64,000 bases of DNA from Armatimonadota bacterium (GTDB lineage: Bacteria > Armatimonadota > Zipacnadia > Zipacnadales > JABUFB01). Below the pieces are notes generated by a model that was not told the origin of the DNA, ran no database searches, and was given only the letters and a program-made list of their open reading frames with translations. The stretch spans positions 186,001 to 250,000 of the forward strand of contig JABUFB010000009.1 in NCBI GenBank assembly GCA_013314775.1. Reading direction: 5' to 3'. How positions within the stretch are numbered: the first letter of the stretch is position 1; the number at the start of each line of letters is the position of its first letter. Positions 34,323 to 43,265 of this stretch are shown here, in pieces. The translations under genes were made by a program, and so were the position numbers.

Positions 34323-34479
34323 CGATAAGGTGTACGGACGTTCGCTTGCAGGCGGGACCTGAAGCCCCTGCGTTTCATGCTCGCTGCTGATTTAGATCAC
34401 CGTCGCATGCAGAGTCCAGCGGCCCTGGACGCGCCGGCAGAGGGTACCGCCGCGCCCGGCCGACTCAAGCTCCCGATCT

Positions 34480-34496
34480 GCGGCTCAGAGAGCCGC
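34480..34496 (-). terminator. Stem-loop after the aldehyde dehydrogenase gene
   Basis: GCGGCTC (34480-34486) pairs with GAGCCGC (34490-34496) around a three-base loop, just past the stop at 34506. No T tract follows, so it may be a weak or factor-dependent terminator. It separates this unit from the membrane protein genes. Confidence 0.4.
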
Positions 34497-34505
34497 TCCC
34501 GGTCC

Positions 34506-35975
34506 TTAGGCGTAGGCCCAGGTGTTGGGCCTGTCGCTGGTGTCGATGAGAACGGTCTTCAGGCGGGTGAACTCCTTGAGTCCCTCGATTCCCGCTTCGA
34601 AGCCGAGGCCGCTGGTCTTGTAGCCGCCGTAAGGCATCCAGGCGCCGAATAGATTGGTGCAGTTGATCCACACGATCCCCGCTTCCATCCGCGCCGCGAT
34701 CTTGTGGGCCCGGGACAGATTCGTGGTGAACAGGGCTGCCGCGAGACCGTACTCGGTGGCGTTGGCGATCTCAACTGCCTCGTCATCGTCCTTGAAGGTC
34801 AGGACCGACAGGACCGGGCCGAAAATCTCTTCCTGCGCGATCCTCATGTCGCAGCAGACATCATCGAAGATCGTGGGCATGACGTAGAACCCGCGTGAAA
34901 GCGCCGGATCCTTGGGTCTTTCGCCGCCGGTGAGCAGCCGGGCGTTCTCCGCCTTGCCCAGCTCAATGTAGTGCAGGACCGTCTCATACTGCTGCTTCGA
35001 GGAGATCGGGCCGACTTTGGTAGCTGGGTCGAAGGGATCGCCTACCTTGATGCCCTCGGCAATCTTGACCAGGCGCCCGACGAACTCGTCCTTGATGCTC
35101 TCGTGGACCAGGAGCCTGCTGGCGGACGTGCAGATCTGGCCGCAGTTCAGGAAGATGGTGCGCGCCGCGGCCGCAACAGCCATGTCCATATCCGCATCTG
35201 GGAAGACCACATTCGCAGTCTTGCCGCCCAGTTCGAGGGTGACCTTGGCGATGTTGTTCGCGGAGGCCTCGATGATCTTGCGACCGACTTCGGTGCTCCC
35301 GGTGAAGGTGACCTTGCCCACCTTCGGGCTTCCTGCCAGGCGAGAACCCATCGCGCCGCCCTCACCGGTGATCACCTGCACAACGCCCGGCGGGAAGCCG
35401 ACCTCCTGGGCCAGTCGCCCCACCTCGAGAGCAGTGGACGGCGACGAGGAGGCGGGCTTGAAGATGATGCAGTTGCCCGCCGCAAGAGCCGGCGCGCCTT
35501 TGATGGAAAGGATCAGGATCGGGAAGTTCCAGGGAGTGATGGAAGCCACAACCCCAAAGGGTTCGCGCACCGTGTAGCCGAAAGTCTCGTGGGGCGTGAC
35601 CAGGACTTCGCCCTCTATCTTGTCCGCGAGGCCCGCGAAATAACGGAAAGTGTCGGCGGTTGCCGGGATCTCACCCATACTCTGGGTCAGGGGCTTTCCC
35701 ATATCCAGCGATTCCATGCGGGCCAGTTCCGGCGTCATCTCTTCGATGGCATCCGCCAGCTTGAAGATCAGCCGCGCACGCTCCGAAGGGTGAACCTTGC
35801 TCCAGGTCTCATAGTAGGCCTCATAGGCCTTGTCTACGGCGAGGTCCACGTCTTCGGGCCCGGCTTTGGGTACCTGGGAGATGACTTCTCCATTGTGCGG
35901 GTTGATATTGTCCGACCACTCACCCGACTTCGCCTCCACCCACTCGCCACCGATGAGCATCTTCTTGCGTTCCAT
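34506..35975 (-). CDS. Aldehyde dehydrogenase (NAD(P)-dependent, betaine/aminoaldehyde-type)
   Basis: 489-residue member of the ALDH superfamily that oxidises an aldehyde to its acid. Key residues are present: Asn150 in ITPWNFP, Lys173 in IIFKPASSSP, GSTEVG, Glu248 in LELGGKTANVV, and Cys282 in NCGQICTSASR; C-terminal EEIFGPVLSVLTF and GGYKTSGLG follow. ATG 35975 is chosen because it has a GGAGGAG site upstream and a normal N-terminus (MERKKMLIGGEW). It follows the SIS gene by 57 bases on the same strand. The substrate is unknown; a sugar- or amine-derived aldehyde would fit the neighbours. Confidence 0.9.
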   Translation of the reverse strand: MERKKMLIGGEWVEAKSGEWSDNINPHNGEVISQVPKAGPEDVDLAVDKAYEAYYETWSKVHPSERARLIFKLADAIEEMTPELARMESLDMGKPLTQSMGEIPATADTFRYFAGLADKIEGEVLVTPHETFGYTVREPFGVVASITPWNFPILILSIKGAPALAAGNCIIFKPASSSPSTALEVGRLAQEVGFPPGVVQVITGEGGAMGSRLAGSPKVGKVTFTGSTEVGRKIIEASANNIAKVTLELGGKTANVVFPDADMDMAVAAAARTIFLNCGQICTSASRLLVHESIKDEFVGRLVKIAEGIKVGDPFDPATKVGPISSKQQYETVLHYIELGKAENARLLTGGERPKDPALSRGFYVMPTIFDDVCCDMRIAQEEIFGPVLSVLTFKDDDEAVEIANATEYGLAAALFTTNLSRAHKIAARMEAGIVWINCTNLFGAWMPYGGYKTSGLGFEAGIEGLKEFTRLKTVLIDTSDRPNTWAYA

Positions 35976-36032
35976 CTGCGCCGTCTCCTCCAGACGTGTG
36001 ATCAAACCCGGATTTATGATCCAGCAGGCTTG

Positions 36033-37088
36033 CTAGAGTGTGAGGGTGACTTTCGTTACCCCTCGCGGGGCATCGGGGTCGATGCCCTTGTGCAGCGACA
36101 GGTGCAGGGACAGCAACTGGCCTACCAGCACTTCGACCATCGGCGCCAGTTCCTCGGGCATGTCCGGAATATGGATGCCGATGGTGGCGTCGTCGAGAAG
36201 CTGAGGGTTGTTGGAGACCACGAAGGTCTCCGCCTCCCGGTCATGCAAGGTCGTGAGCAGTTCCGCCATGGACTGCAGTGCCTTGCCGTTGGGGGCGAAA
36301 ACGAAGCACGGGAAACCGGGAGCGATCCCGGCAACCGGCCCGTGCAGAAAGTCGGCGCCGCTGTAGGGACTTGGGACCACCTGCGCGCACTGAGCCAGTT
36401 TTAGCGCGGTCTCCAGGGCGGAGGCGAGACTGAGCCCTCGCCCCATCACCGAGCAGTTGTTCATGTAGCGGTACCGCTCGGCATGCTGCCGAACCAGGCC
36501 CTCATGCGCCAGCACGGCCTGCATCCACTTGTGGACATCGTAGATCTGCCGAGCGCGGTTGAGATCGCCTGCCCAGAGTGTCGCCAACTGGTGTAGAACC
36601 GCAAGCGCGGTTGTGTACGTCTTTGTGGCAGGAACACTGGTCTCCTCCCGGGCGTAGGTCACCAGGAGATGGTCGGCGACATCGCGGATGGGCGAGTTCA
36701 TGGTATTGGTAAGGCCGCAGGTCAGAGCTCCGCGCTTGCGCGCCATGTCCAGGAACTCCAGGACGCTCACAGACTCGCCTGATTGGGAGATCCCCAGGAC
36801 GAAGGTGTTCTTGAACTCGAAGGGCACATCGTACACCGTCAGCAGTGACGGGGGCATCATCGTCGTGATCTTGTGAGTGATGATGCTGAAGGCATAGCGG
36901 CCGTACATAGCCGCGTTATCCGACGTCCCTCGGGCCACCAGCAGGACGTTGCCGATGTCGCTCTTGCGCAGTTGGTCGGCCAGGGCGCGGACCCTGTCCG
37001 TGCCCGCCGCCAGGGTGGCGGTAATGGCATCGGGCTGCTGGATGATCTCGGTGCGCATGCGCTCGCCTGCGCCGCTTTTCGCTCGCAT
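36033..37088 (-). CDS. SIS-domain sugar-phosphate protein (GlmS-isomerase-like)
   Basis: 351-residue protein with two SIS domains like the isomerase half of glucosamine-6-phosphate synthase or the AgaS family, but no glutaminase domain. First domain: MRTEIIQQPDAI, LLVARGTSDNAAMYG, FVLGISQSGESVSVLEF. Second domain: CSVMGRGLSLASALETALKL and GPVAGIAPGFPCFVFAP. Loop Ser/Thr residues for phosphosugar binding are present. ATG 37088 has AGGAG eight bases before it. This kind of protein isomerises or deaminates amino-sugar phosphates, which would fit GH20 elsewhere in the window. It is divergent from the HAD gene and precedes the ALDH gene. Confidence 0.75.
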   Translation of the reverse strand: MRAKSGAGERMRTEIIQQPDAITATLAAGTDRVRALADQLRKSDIGNVLLVARGTSDNAAMYGRYAFSIITHKITTMMPPSLLTVYDVPFEFKNTFVLGISQSGESVSVLEFLDMARKRGALTCGLTNTMNSPIRDVADHLLVTYAREETSVPATKTYTTALAVLHQLATLWAGDLNRARQIYDVHKWMQAVLAHEGLVRQHAERYRYMNNCSVMGRGLSLASALETALKLAQCAQVVPSPYSGADFLHGPVAGIAPGFPCFVFAPNGKALQSMAELLTTLHDREAETFVVSNNPQLLDDATIGIHIPDMPEELAPMVEVLVGQLLSLHLSLHKGIDPDAPRGVTKVTLTL

Positions 37089-37316
37089 CGTGGTGGCTCC
37101 TGTTGGGTGCATGGGGCCCTGCCGACACTCCAGCAGGCCATGGTTGCGCCCCTGTTATCATGGACCATGCCCAGACCAAAGGCAAGACTATGGCGTACAA
37201 TTCCCCACAGCAGGCGAATTTACCTTCCAGCGGGGCCGGGACCCTGAACGATGGACTCAAGGTGTGGCCCTGATGCCCGCTTTTCGTGTATCCTCCAGGG
37301 CACGGAGGATCCGCCA

Positions 37317-38015
37317 ATGATACGCGACGTCCACAGCCCCCTTTCCGATAACGACCTGGTCTTCTGCGACTTTGACGGCACAATCAGCGTGACCGACACC
37401 GGCATCGCCATCATCGACGCCCTCAACCTGGACGAAGCCTGGGAAGTGGAGCATGAATGGCGTGCCGGGCGCATTGATTCCATGGAGTGCCTCCGCCGGC
37501 AGTTCGCCATGGTGCACCTGTCACCGCAGGACCTGTACGCGCTGCTGGATACCTTCCCGTTGCACGATGACTTTCAGGACTTCTATTGTTTCGTACGCAG
37601 CCGCGGAGCCCATCTCGTGGTGGTGAGCGACGGCCTGGATTTCTACGTGGACTACCTGCTCGGCCGCATCGGTTTCACCACCTGTGAAGGGGAACGAGTG
37701 CTGGAGCGACAATATGACTGTATTCCGCGATTCGCCAATCACGCCACCGTAGACGAGAGCGGCGTTCGCATCGAGTTTCCGCACATGAGCCCGATCTGCT
37801 CGCAGTGCGGCAACTGCAAGCTCACCCACCTGTTCCGCCTGCGCCGCGAGTTTGCCCGGGTCATCTACCTCGGCGACGGTTTTTCGGACATGTGCCCGGC
37901 GCGCTATGCCGACGTGCTTTTCGCGAAAGACCATCTCGCCGAAGCCGCGCAGCGAGACGGCTTGCGTTACCACCCGTTCGAGAGTTTCGCGGACGTGATC
38001 AAGGTGCTCTCCTGA
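37317..38015 (+). CDS. HAD-superfamily phosphatase (MtnX/PSPase-like)
   Basis: 232-residue soluble phosphatase. Motif I is VFCDFDGTISVTDTG (DxD nucleophile), motif II VVVSDGLDFYVD, and the motif III/IV part is YLGDGFSDMCPA. It has the HAD-IB cap arrangement typical of MtnX-like or phosphoserine-type phosphatases, and a CxxCxxC stretch SPICSQCGNCKLTH that is common in the MtnX-like group. ATG 37317 has GGAGG eight bases before it. It is divergent from the SIS gene across a 228-base spacer in which I see no clear promoter. The natural substrate is not known. Confidence 0.78.
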   Translation: MIRDVHSPLSDNDLVFCDFDGTISVTDTGIAIIDALNLDEAWEVEHEWRAGRIDSMECLRRQFAMVHLSPQDLYALLDTFPLHDDFQDFYCFVRSRGAHLVVVSDGLDFYVDYLLGRIGFTTCEGERVLERQYDCIPRFANHATVDESGVRIEFPHMSPICSQCGNCKLTHLFRLRREFARVIYLGDGFSDMCPARYADVLFAKDHLAEAAQRDGLRYHPFESFADVIKVLS

Positions 38016-38052
38016 GTATCCGGCGCGCCGCGGATTGAGGCAATGGACCGCA

Positions 38053-39525
38053 ATGGCCACCGACAGACCCACAACGAGTCGCTTTGCCGGCCGCGCCCCG
38101 TGGGTGATCCTGGGCGTGGCTTTCCTCGTGCGCCTGATCGTCGTCGTCGCGGCCCTGCGCGACCCGAGCATTCCCCCTTCCACCGACAACTACGTGGGCA
38201 TGGCCGAACTGTGGCTGGAGGAAGGGTACTACAGCAAGGTTGAATGGCCGCCGGTCTACCCCTTCCTTGCGAAGCTGCTCCTGCTCAGCGTGGGCAAGGG
38301 CCCGATCTTCCACATCCTGCTGGCGCTGCATCTGCTCTGCGGCACGGCGTCGGTCTGGTTCGTCTGGCGGATTGCCAGTCTGCTGGGCCTGGAGCCCCGC
38401 GCCTGCGTCCTCGGCGCCGCAATAGCCGCCCTGGAGCCCAGCGCGGTCATCCACACCGGGCTTGTGCTCACCGAAACCCTGTACGTCTTCGTTCTCACCG
38501 GCTCGCTGTTCGCGCTCCTGCGGTCATTCGATGCCGAACGCGCCGCCAGCATCCGCCGGGGTCTTCTCGGCGGAGTCGGCATGGCCCTGGGCAGTCTCCT
38601 GCGCTTCGTCGGGCTGCCGGTTGCAGTGGCCATGGGTGTCTGGACCGCGCTCACGGGCCCTGTCTCCCACCGAAGGCGACGTCTGATCAGTTGCGCCCTC
38701 CTCCTGGTTCCTGTGGCGCTTGCGAACATCGCCTGGGCGACGCGAAACTACGTGGACCTGGGGCATTTCGAAATCCACTCCTCCGGCGGGCACAATCTCG
38801 CAGTCATGTGGGTAGGCCCGGCGCGGGTCATGCACGAGCGCCTGCCCGTGGACTCCCGCAACTGCCTCTACGTCTGGACGCCCGAGGAGCTCGGTGAACA
38901 CTGGGACACGCCCGACAAGTTCGCCCAGAGCCGGGCCATGGCGCGGGCTGCTGTGAAATGGGCTCTGGCGCACCCGCTGGAGATCGTCGCCGGCCTGGTG
39001 CGCTCCGCGGCGTTGCTCTGGTTCGGGCCGGGGAGAGCACCGTGGGAGAAGATCACCGGGCTGGACCCGCTCCCTTTGTGGCTCAACGGCATGCTCTACC
39101 TGTTTCATTTCGTCTTCGCGATCCTCACGGCAATCGGCCTGTGGTGCTGGTGGAATGGGCGGCGTGAGGCCCGGGCAGGCCTGGCGCTGGTCTTCCTGAT
39201 GATCGCCGTGCACCAGCTTTCTCTGGGTTGCAGCGGCTATAACCGCTACCTGGTGCCCATTGTGCCCTTCGCCTCGATGCTCGCGGCGGTGGCCCTGATC
39301 GACGTCTCGCGGTATCTGCGGAACTCCCTCGCACACATGAAACAATCGGGCTGGCTGGAACCCGAAGTGCGTCCCCGCAAGGAACGGGTCTCGCGCGCGG
39401 ACGCGCAGACGGAAGACGCAGACTTTGGGCTGCGAAACTTACTGACGGACCTGGGGAAACCCGAGGATACCGAGGAGCCGGACGAAGAGGGGGCCACTGC
39501 GGATGATGCGACGCGCAAGGAGTGA
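38053..39525 (+). CDS. GT39-like membrane glycosyltransferase (ArnT/PMT-type)
   Basis: 490-residue integral membrane protein. The first periplasmic loop contains STDNYVGMAELWLEEGYYSK followed by EWPPVYPFLAKL, the pattern of GT-C enzymes (GT39/GT83) that use polyprenyl-phosphate sugars. About ten hydrophobic segments follow. Such proteins put a sugar on a lipid or protein on the outer side of the inner membrane. ATG 38053 is used; a TTG at 38035 is in frame and could be the start. It is 38 bases after the HAD gene and ends one base before the heparinase-like gene. Acceptor and sugar unknown. Confidence 0.65.
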   Translation: MATDRPTTSRFAGRAPWVILGVAFLVRLIVVVAALRDPSIPPSTDNYVGMAELWLEEGYYSKVEWPPVYPFLAKLLLLSVGKGPIFHILLALHLLCGTASVWFVWRIASLLGLEPRACVLGAAIAALEPSAVIHTGLVLTETLYVFVLTGSLFALLRSFDAERAASIRRGLLGGVGMALGSLLRFVGLPVAVAMGVWTALTGPVSHRRRRLISCALLLVPVALANIAWATRNYVDLGHFEIHSSGGHNLAVMWVGPARVMHERLPVDSRNCLYVWTPEELGEHWDTPDKFAQSRAMARAAVKWALAHPLEIVAGLVRSAALLWFGPGRAPWEKITGLDPLPLWLNGMLYLFHFVFAILTAIGLWCWWNGRREARAGLALVFLMIAVHQLSLGCSGYNRYLVPIVPFASMLAAVALIDVSRYLRNSLAHMKQSGWLEPEVRPRKERVSRADAQTEDADFGLRNLLTDLGKPEDTEEPDEEGATADDATRKE

Positions 39526-39526
39526 G

Positions 39527-42073
39527 ATGATGAAGACACGCACAGCCCTGAGACTGCTCTTGGTCGGATTGCTCACCACGCTCGCAGCGGGAGCCTCCTG
39601 CCAGACGCCCGAGCCCCTCGTTCTGAGCGCCTGCGACAGCGCGGACGACTGGACCGGCGGCAAGCTGGTCGCCGCCCCGGTGAAGCAAGGCTCCGGTGCG
39701 ATCCTCTGGGACCACGGCCAGAGCGACCGACTCGCCTTGAAAACTGTACCGGACGACTGGAAGCCCTACAACACTCTCTCCTTTTGGATGTATTCGCCGA
39801 AAGCCACCGGCTCGCGCTTCATGCTCATCATTCCATCGGAGAACCCGATAACCGATGGAATGGATTACTACTCAGCAGCCATCATTGTGGATTTCACTGG
39901 GTGGCGCGAATACAGTTTTTCGTTGCTCGATGACCTGGCTGAAAACCGCACACCGGTGGGCTGGCACCGAGTCGGCGGGCTGAACTTCACCGCGTCCGGG
40001 TGGGAGAACACCCCCAACCCCGAGACGCAGGTGATTATCGACGACGTGAAACTGAGCTGGGAGGCGGCACGCTTGGGACCGCGCATGACCGACGAAGAGC
40101 TTTTCGCCGCGATGAACCTGGACTACCCCGGCCTGGAAGAGACCAAGCGCCTCGTGGGAGCGGGCGACCTTGAGGCCGCGAAGGCGGCTTTCGTGGCACA
40201 TCTCAGGACCCGGGAGCGCCCGCGCTTCTACGTGAACCCGAGGGACTTCCCCACTGCTGACAAGCGACCCGCGAAGCCCGACACTCGCGCCGCGGATGAG
40301 GCGCTCCAGCAGCGTTACACGATAATGGGCGTCCCGCTCCAGTTCGAGGATGAGATCGACTGGCGGGCCAACCCCACCGATCCCTTCAGCCCCGAATGGA
40401 CCTGGCAGTTGGGGCGCTTCCACTGGTGGTCATCGCTGGGCCGGGCCTACTGGGACACCGGAGACGAGAAGTACGTGCGGCAGTTCGTGAAAGAGTTGCG
40501 CAGCTGGGTCCACGCCAACCTGATGCCCGGAAAAGTCAACAATTCCGTGGGCTCGCGCTGGCGCACCATCGAATGCGGAATTCGTCTCGCAAGCAGCTGG
40601 CCCAACGCGTTCTTCCGCTTCCTGCCAGCCGAGAGCTTCACCGTGGATGACGTGATCCTCATGGTAAAGAGCTTCGCCGAGCAGGCCGATTACCTCCACC
40701 GTTACCCCACCGGAGGGAACTGGCTCACTATGGAAGCAAACGGGATGGGCCACGTGGGCGTTCTCTTCCCGGAGTTCAAGCGAGCCGAGACCTGGCGCAC
40801 CGACGCTGTGGCCCGGCTATACCGGGAACTGGACACACAGGTCTACCCCGACGGCCCCCAGAAAGAACTGACCACCGGTTACCACTACGTGGCGCTGGGC
40901 AACTTCCTGGGCCTCGTGCGCATCTGCATGTTGAATGATGTCCCGGTGCCGGAAGACTACATCGCGAAACTGGAGCGCATGTGGGAGATGGGCATGTGGG
41001 CCATGACTCCGGACCGTACCCTGCCCCACGTGAATGACGCATGGTACGTGAATGTGCCCGGTGAACTGAAGCGGGCGCTGGAGTACTTCCCCGACCGCGA
41101 CGACTTCCGCTGGATCGCCACCGACGGTAAGGAAGGAGTGCCGCCGGGCCACACCTCTCACTGGTTCCCCTGGTCAGGCTGGGCCGTCATGCGCAGTGGC
41201 TGGGACCGCGATGACAACTACCTGTTCTTCGATGTGGGGCCCTTCGGAATGGGGCACCAGCACGAGGACAAGCTGGCCTTCGTGGTCCACGCTTACGGCT
41301 CCGACCTGCTGGTGGATGTGGGCAGCTACGCTTACGATCGATCCGCGATGCGCTCGTACGTGCTCAGCCCCCAGGCACATAACACCGTCCTCGTGGACGG
41401 CCGAGGGCAGCACCGCCGGGCACGCCGCGAGACCTTCATCAACTCCGAGCCCCAGGATAACCCCTGGTACAGCACCGAAACACTGGACTTCATGAGCGGC
41501 GAGTATGCCGACGGATTCGGCACATCCAATGACGAGACTGTCACCCACAGACGGGCAATCCTGTTCGTGAAGCCCGACTACTGGCTGGTGCTGGATACTT
41601 TGGTGCCCGGCGATGCCGAGACCCACCGCTATGAGGCGTTCTTCCACTTCGGGCCGGAGAACGCCGAGGCGGCCGGCGCTCGAGCCTGGACGCTGAGTGA
41701 CAAGGCGAACCTGGAAATCCTTGCCGCCGGGGCCCCGGTAAGCGCCGAGATCGTCAAGGGCCAGGAGACGCCGTACTACCTGGGCTGGATCGGCAAGCAT
41801 GGTCTCGACGGCCGGCGACCCATGCCCGTTGCGCGCTTCACCTGGGAAGCGGCGGGCGAGAGCCGGGTGCTGTACGCCGTCTACCCAACGCCGCCCGGCG
41901 AGGAATCGCCGGTGGAGGGCTTCCAGCAGGTTCCCACCGATGCCGGCCTGTCCGCGGAACTGCGTTTCAGCGACGGTCGCCGGGACCTGGTCACCATCGA
42001 GGGCGACAAGTGGCGCGTGGAGCGGTACTCACCCGCGGGCGAGATCGTCTCGGTGCTGACCGTAGAGCCGTGA
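39527..42073 (+). CDS. Secreted heparinase II/III-like polysaccharide lyase
   Basis: 848-residue exported protein. N-terminus: a signal peptide (MMKTRTALRLLLVGLLTTL) ending near GASC, which could be signal peptidase I or lipoprotein cleavage. A CBM-like sandwich (residues about 25-180) leads into the alpha/alpha toroid (about 190-530) and the heparinase II/III-like beta-sandwich with GMGHQHEDKLAFVVHAYG and LLVDVGSYAYD, family hallmarks. Such enzymes cut acidic polysaccharides (heparin, heparan, alginate) by beta-elimination. ATG 39527 follows AAGGAG. It sits one base after the membrane glycosyltransferase gene. Exact substrate cannot be read from sequence. Confidence 0.78.
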   Translation: MMKTRTALRLLLVGLLTTLAAGASCQTPEPLVLSACDSADDWTGGKLVAAPVKQGSGAILWDHGQSDRLALKTVPDDWKPYNTLSFWMYSPKATGSRFMLIIPSENPITDGMDYYSAAIIVDFTGWREYSFSLLDDLAENRTPVGWHRVGGLNFTASGWENTPNPETQVIIDDVKLSWEAARLGPRMTDEELFAAMNLDYPGLEETKRLVGAGDLEAAKAAFVAHLRTRERPRFYVNPRDFPTADKRPAKPDTRAADEALQQRYTIMGVPLQFEDEIDWRANPTDPFSPEWTWQLGRFHWWSSLGRAYWDTGDEKYVRQFVKELRSWVHANLMPGKVNNSVGSRWRTIECGIRLASSWPNAFFRFLPAESFTVDDVILMVKSFAEQADYLHRYPTGGNWLTMEANGMGHVGVLFPEFKRAETWRTDAVARLYRELDTQVYPDGPQKELTTGYHYVALGNFLGLVRICMLNDVPVPEDYIAKLERMWEMGMWAMTPDRTLPHVNDAWYVNVPGELKRALEYFPDRDDFRWIATDGKEGVPPGHTSHWFPWSGWAVMRSGWDRDDNYLFFDVGPFGMGHQHEDKLAFVVHAYGSDLLVDVGSYAYDRSAMRSYVLSPQAHNTVLVDGRGQHRRARRETFINSEPQDNPWYSTETLDFMSGEYADGFGTSNDETVTHRRAILFVKPDYWLVLDTLVPGDAETHRYEAFFHFGPENAEAAGARAWTLSDKANLEILAAGAPVSAEIVKGQETPYYLGWIGKHGLDGRRPMPVARFTWEAAGESRVLYAVYPTPPGEESPVEGFQQVPTDAGLSAELRFSDGRRDLVTIEGDKWRVERYSPAGEIVSVLTVEP

Positions 42074-42215
42074 GACTGCTGTCCTGATTGGCTTTCGTCA
42101 CCGTCGGCATTGGGGCGGCATGGCGACGGCAGGCCGTCACTCCGGGACTCGGGTCCCCCGGTGCCGTCGTCGGTCGTGCTCATCTGCCGCAACATTCCGC
42201 ACCGGAAGGTGAACC

Positions 42216-43250
42216 ATGTTTGCTGCCGCTGTCATCGGCTGTGGCCGCATCGGGAGCACCATCGACGATGAAATCGACCGCTGGTCCTCCGTCATGCTCC
42301 CGTATTCTCACGCCGCCCGCTACGCACAGGCCCCACAAACGCAACTCGTCGCCGGTTGCGATGCCGACCCCGAACGCGCCGAGCGGTTCCGGCAGCGCTG
42401 GGGCACAGAGCGCGCGTTCACCGACATCCACGAGATGATGGAGGCCTGCAGGCCCGACATCGTCAGCCTCGCGACCCAGACCGCGACCCGCGTGGAAGCG
42501 GGCCTCGCGGCGGTGGAGCACAACCCCAAGGCGCTGTTCATCGACAAGCCCGTGGCCGAGACTCTGCGCGACGCCGATCGCCTCCTGGACGCATGCCGAG
42601 CGAAGGGCATCGTGGTGGCGGTCAACTGCTCCCGCGTCTGGGACCCGCGGGCAATCCGCGCGAAAGAGATCATCGACGAGGGGATCATCGGCGACCTGCG
42701 CTGCATTCGGGGGTTCTGCGGGGGCGGCCTGAGCCACATGGGCAGCCATCTACTTACCTTCATGCAGTTCTACGCGGGCCGGGCGAGCTGGGTGGTGGGC
42801 CAGACCGCGATGCCGCCCGAAGACCGCCCCGACGCGGATGTGAGCGGCCTGGGACTGATTCAGTACGAGAACGGAATCCACGGCTATTTCAACATGCTGG
42901 ACCCGGGGCCGGTGGGTGTGGAACTTGACCTCGTGGCCACCGGCGGCCGCATCCGCTCCATCAATGGTGAGGCCGACTGGGAGCTGTACCTGCCAGGATC
43001 GGTGCCAACACGACACAAAACCCTGGCAAAGCAGCAGTTCCCCATGCCCCACCAGATGACAAGCTGGGGCATCCGCACGGTGGAGGATATCTGCGATTGC
43101 ATCGAGACCGGTCGCAAGCCCCTTTGTGCCGGTGACGACGGGCGGCACGCGCTGGAGATAGGCCTGGCCATCCGGCACTCTCAGCGCAACGGCAATTGCC
43201 GCGTCGACCTGCCCTTCACCGATCTCGATGCCGCGCTGCTGTCGGCGTGA
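42216..43250 (+). CDS. Gfo/Idh/MocA-family oxidoreductase
   Basis: 344-residue cytoplasmic dinucleotide-dependent dehydrogenase. The Rossmann start AAVIGCGRIGSTIDD is at residues 3-17, followed by the EDP/EKP-like motif FIDKPVAETLRDADR (here DKP) and a C-terminal alpha/beta domain with GGLSHMGSHLLTFM, where the His that supports catalysis is expected. The family oxidises or epimerises sugars and cyclitols. Start ATG 42216 follows GGAAGGTGAACC. It stands between the heparinase-like lyase and a membrane protein gene, so a role in metabolising lyase products is a reasonable inference. The 142-base spacer before it has no clear promoter. Confidence 0.82.
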   Translation: MFAAAVIGCGRIGSTIDDEIDRWSSVMLPYSHAARYAQAPQTQLVAGCDADPERAERFRQRWGTERAFTDIHEMMEACRPDIVSLATQTATRVEAGLAAVEHNPKALFIDKPVAETLRDADRLLDACRAKGIVVAVNCSRVWDPRAIRAKEIIDEGIIGDLRCIRGFCGGGLSHMGSHLLTFMQFYAGRASWVVGQTAMPPEDRPDADVSGLGLIQYENGIHGYFNMLDPGPVGVELDLVATGGRIRSINGEADWELYLPGSVPTRHKTLAKQQFPMPHQMTSWGIRTVEDICDCIETGRKPLCAGDDGRHALEIGLAIRHSQRNGNCRVDLPFTDLDAALLSA

Positions 43251-43265
43251 TACGCACGAAGACCC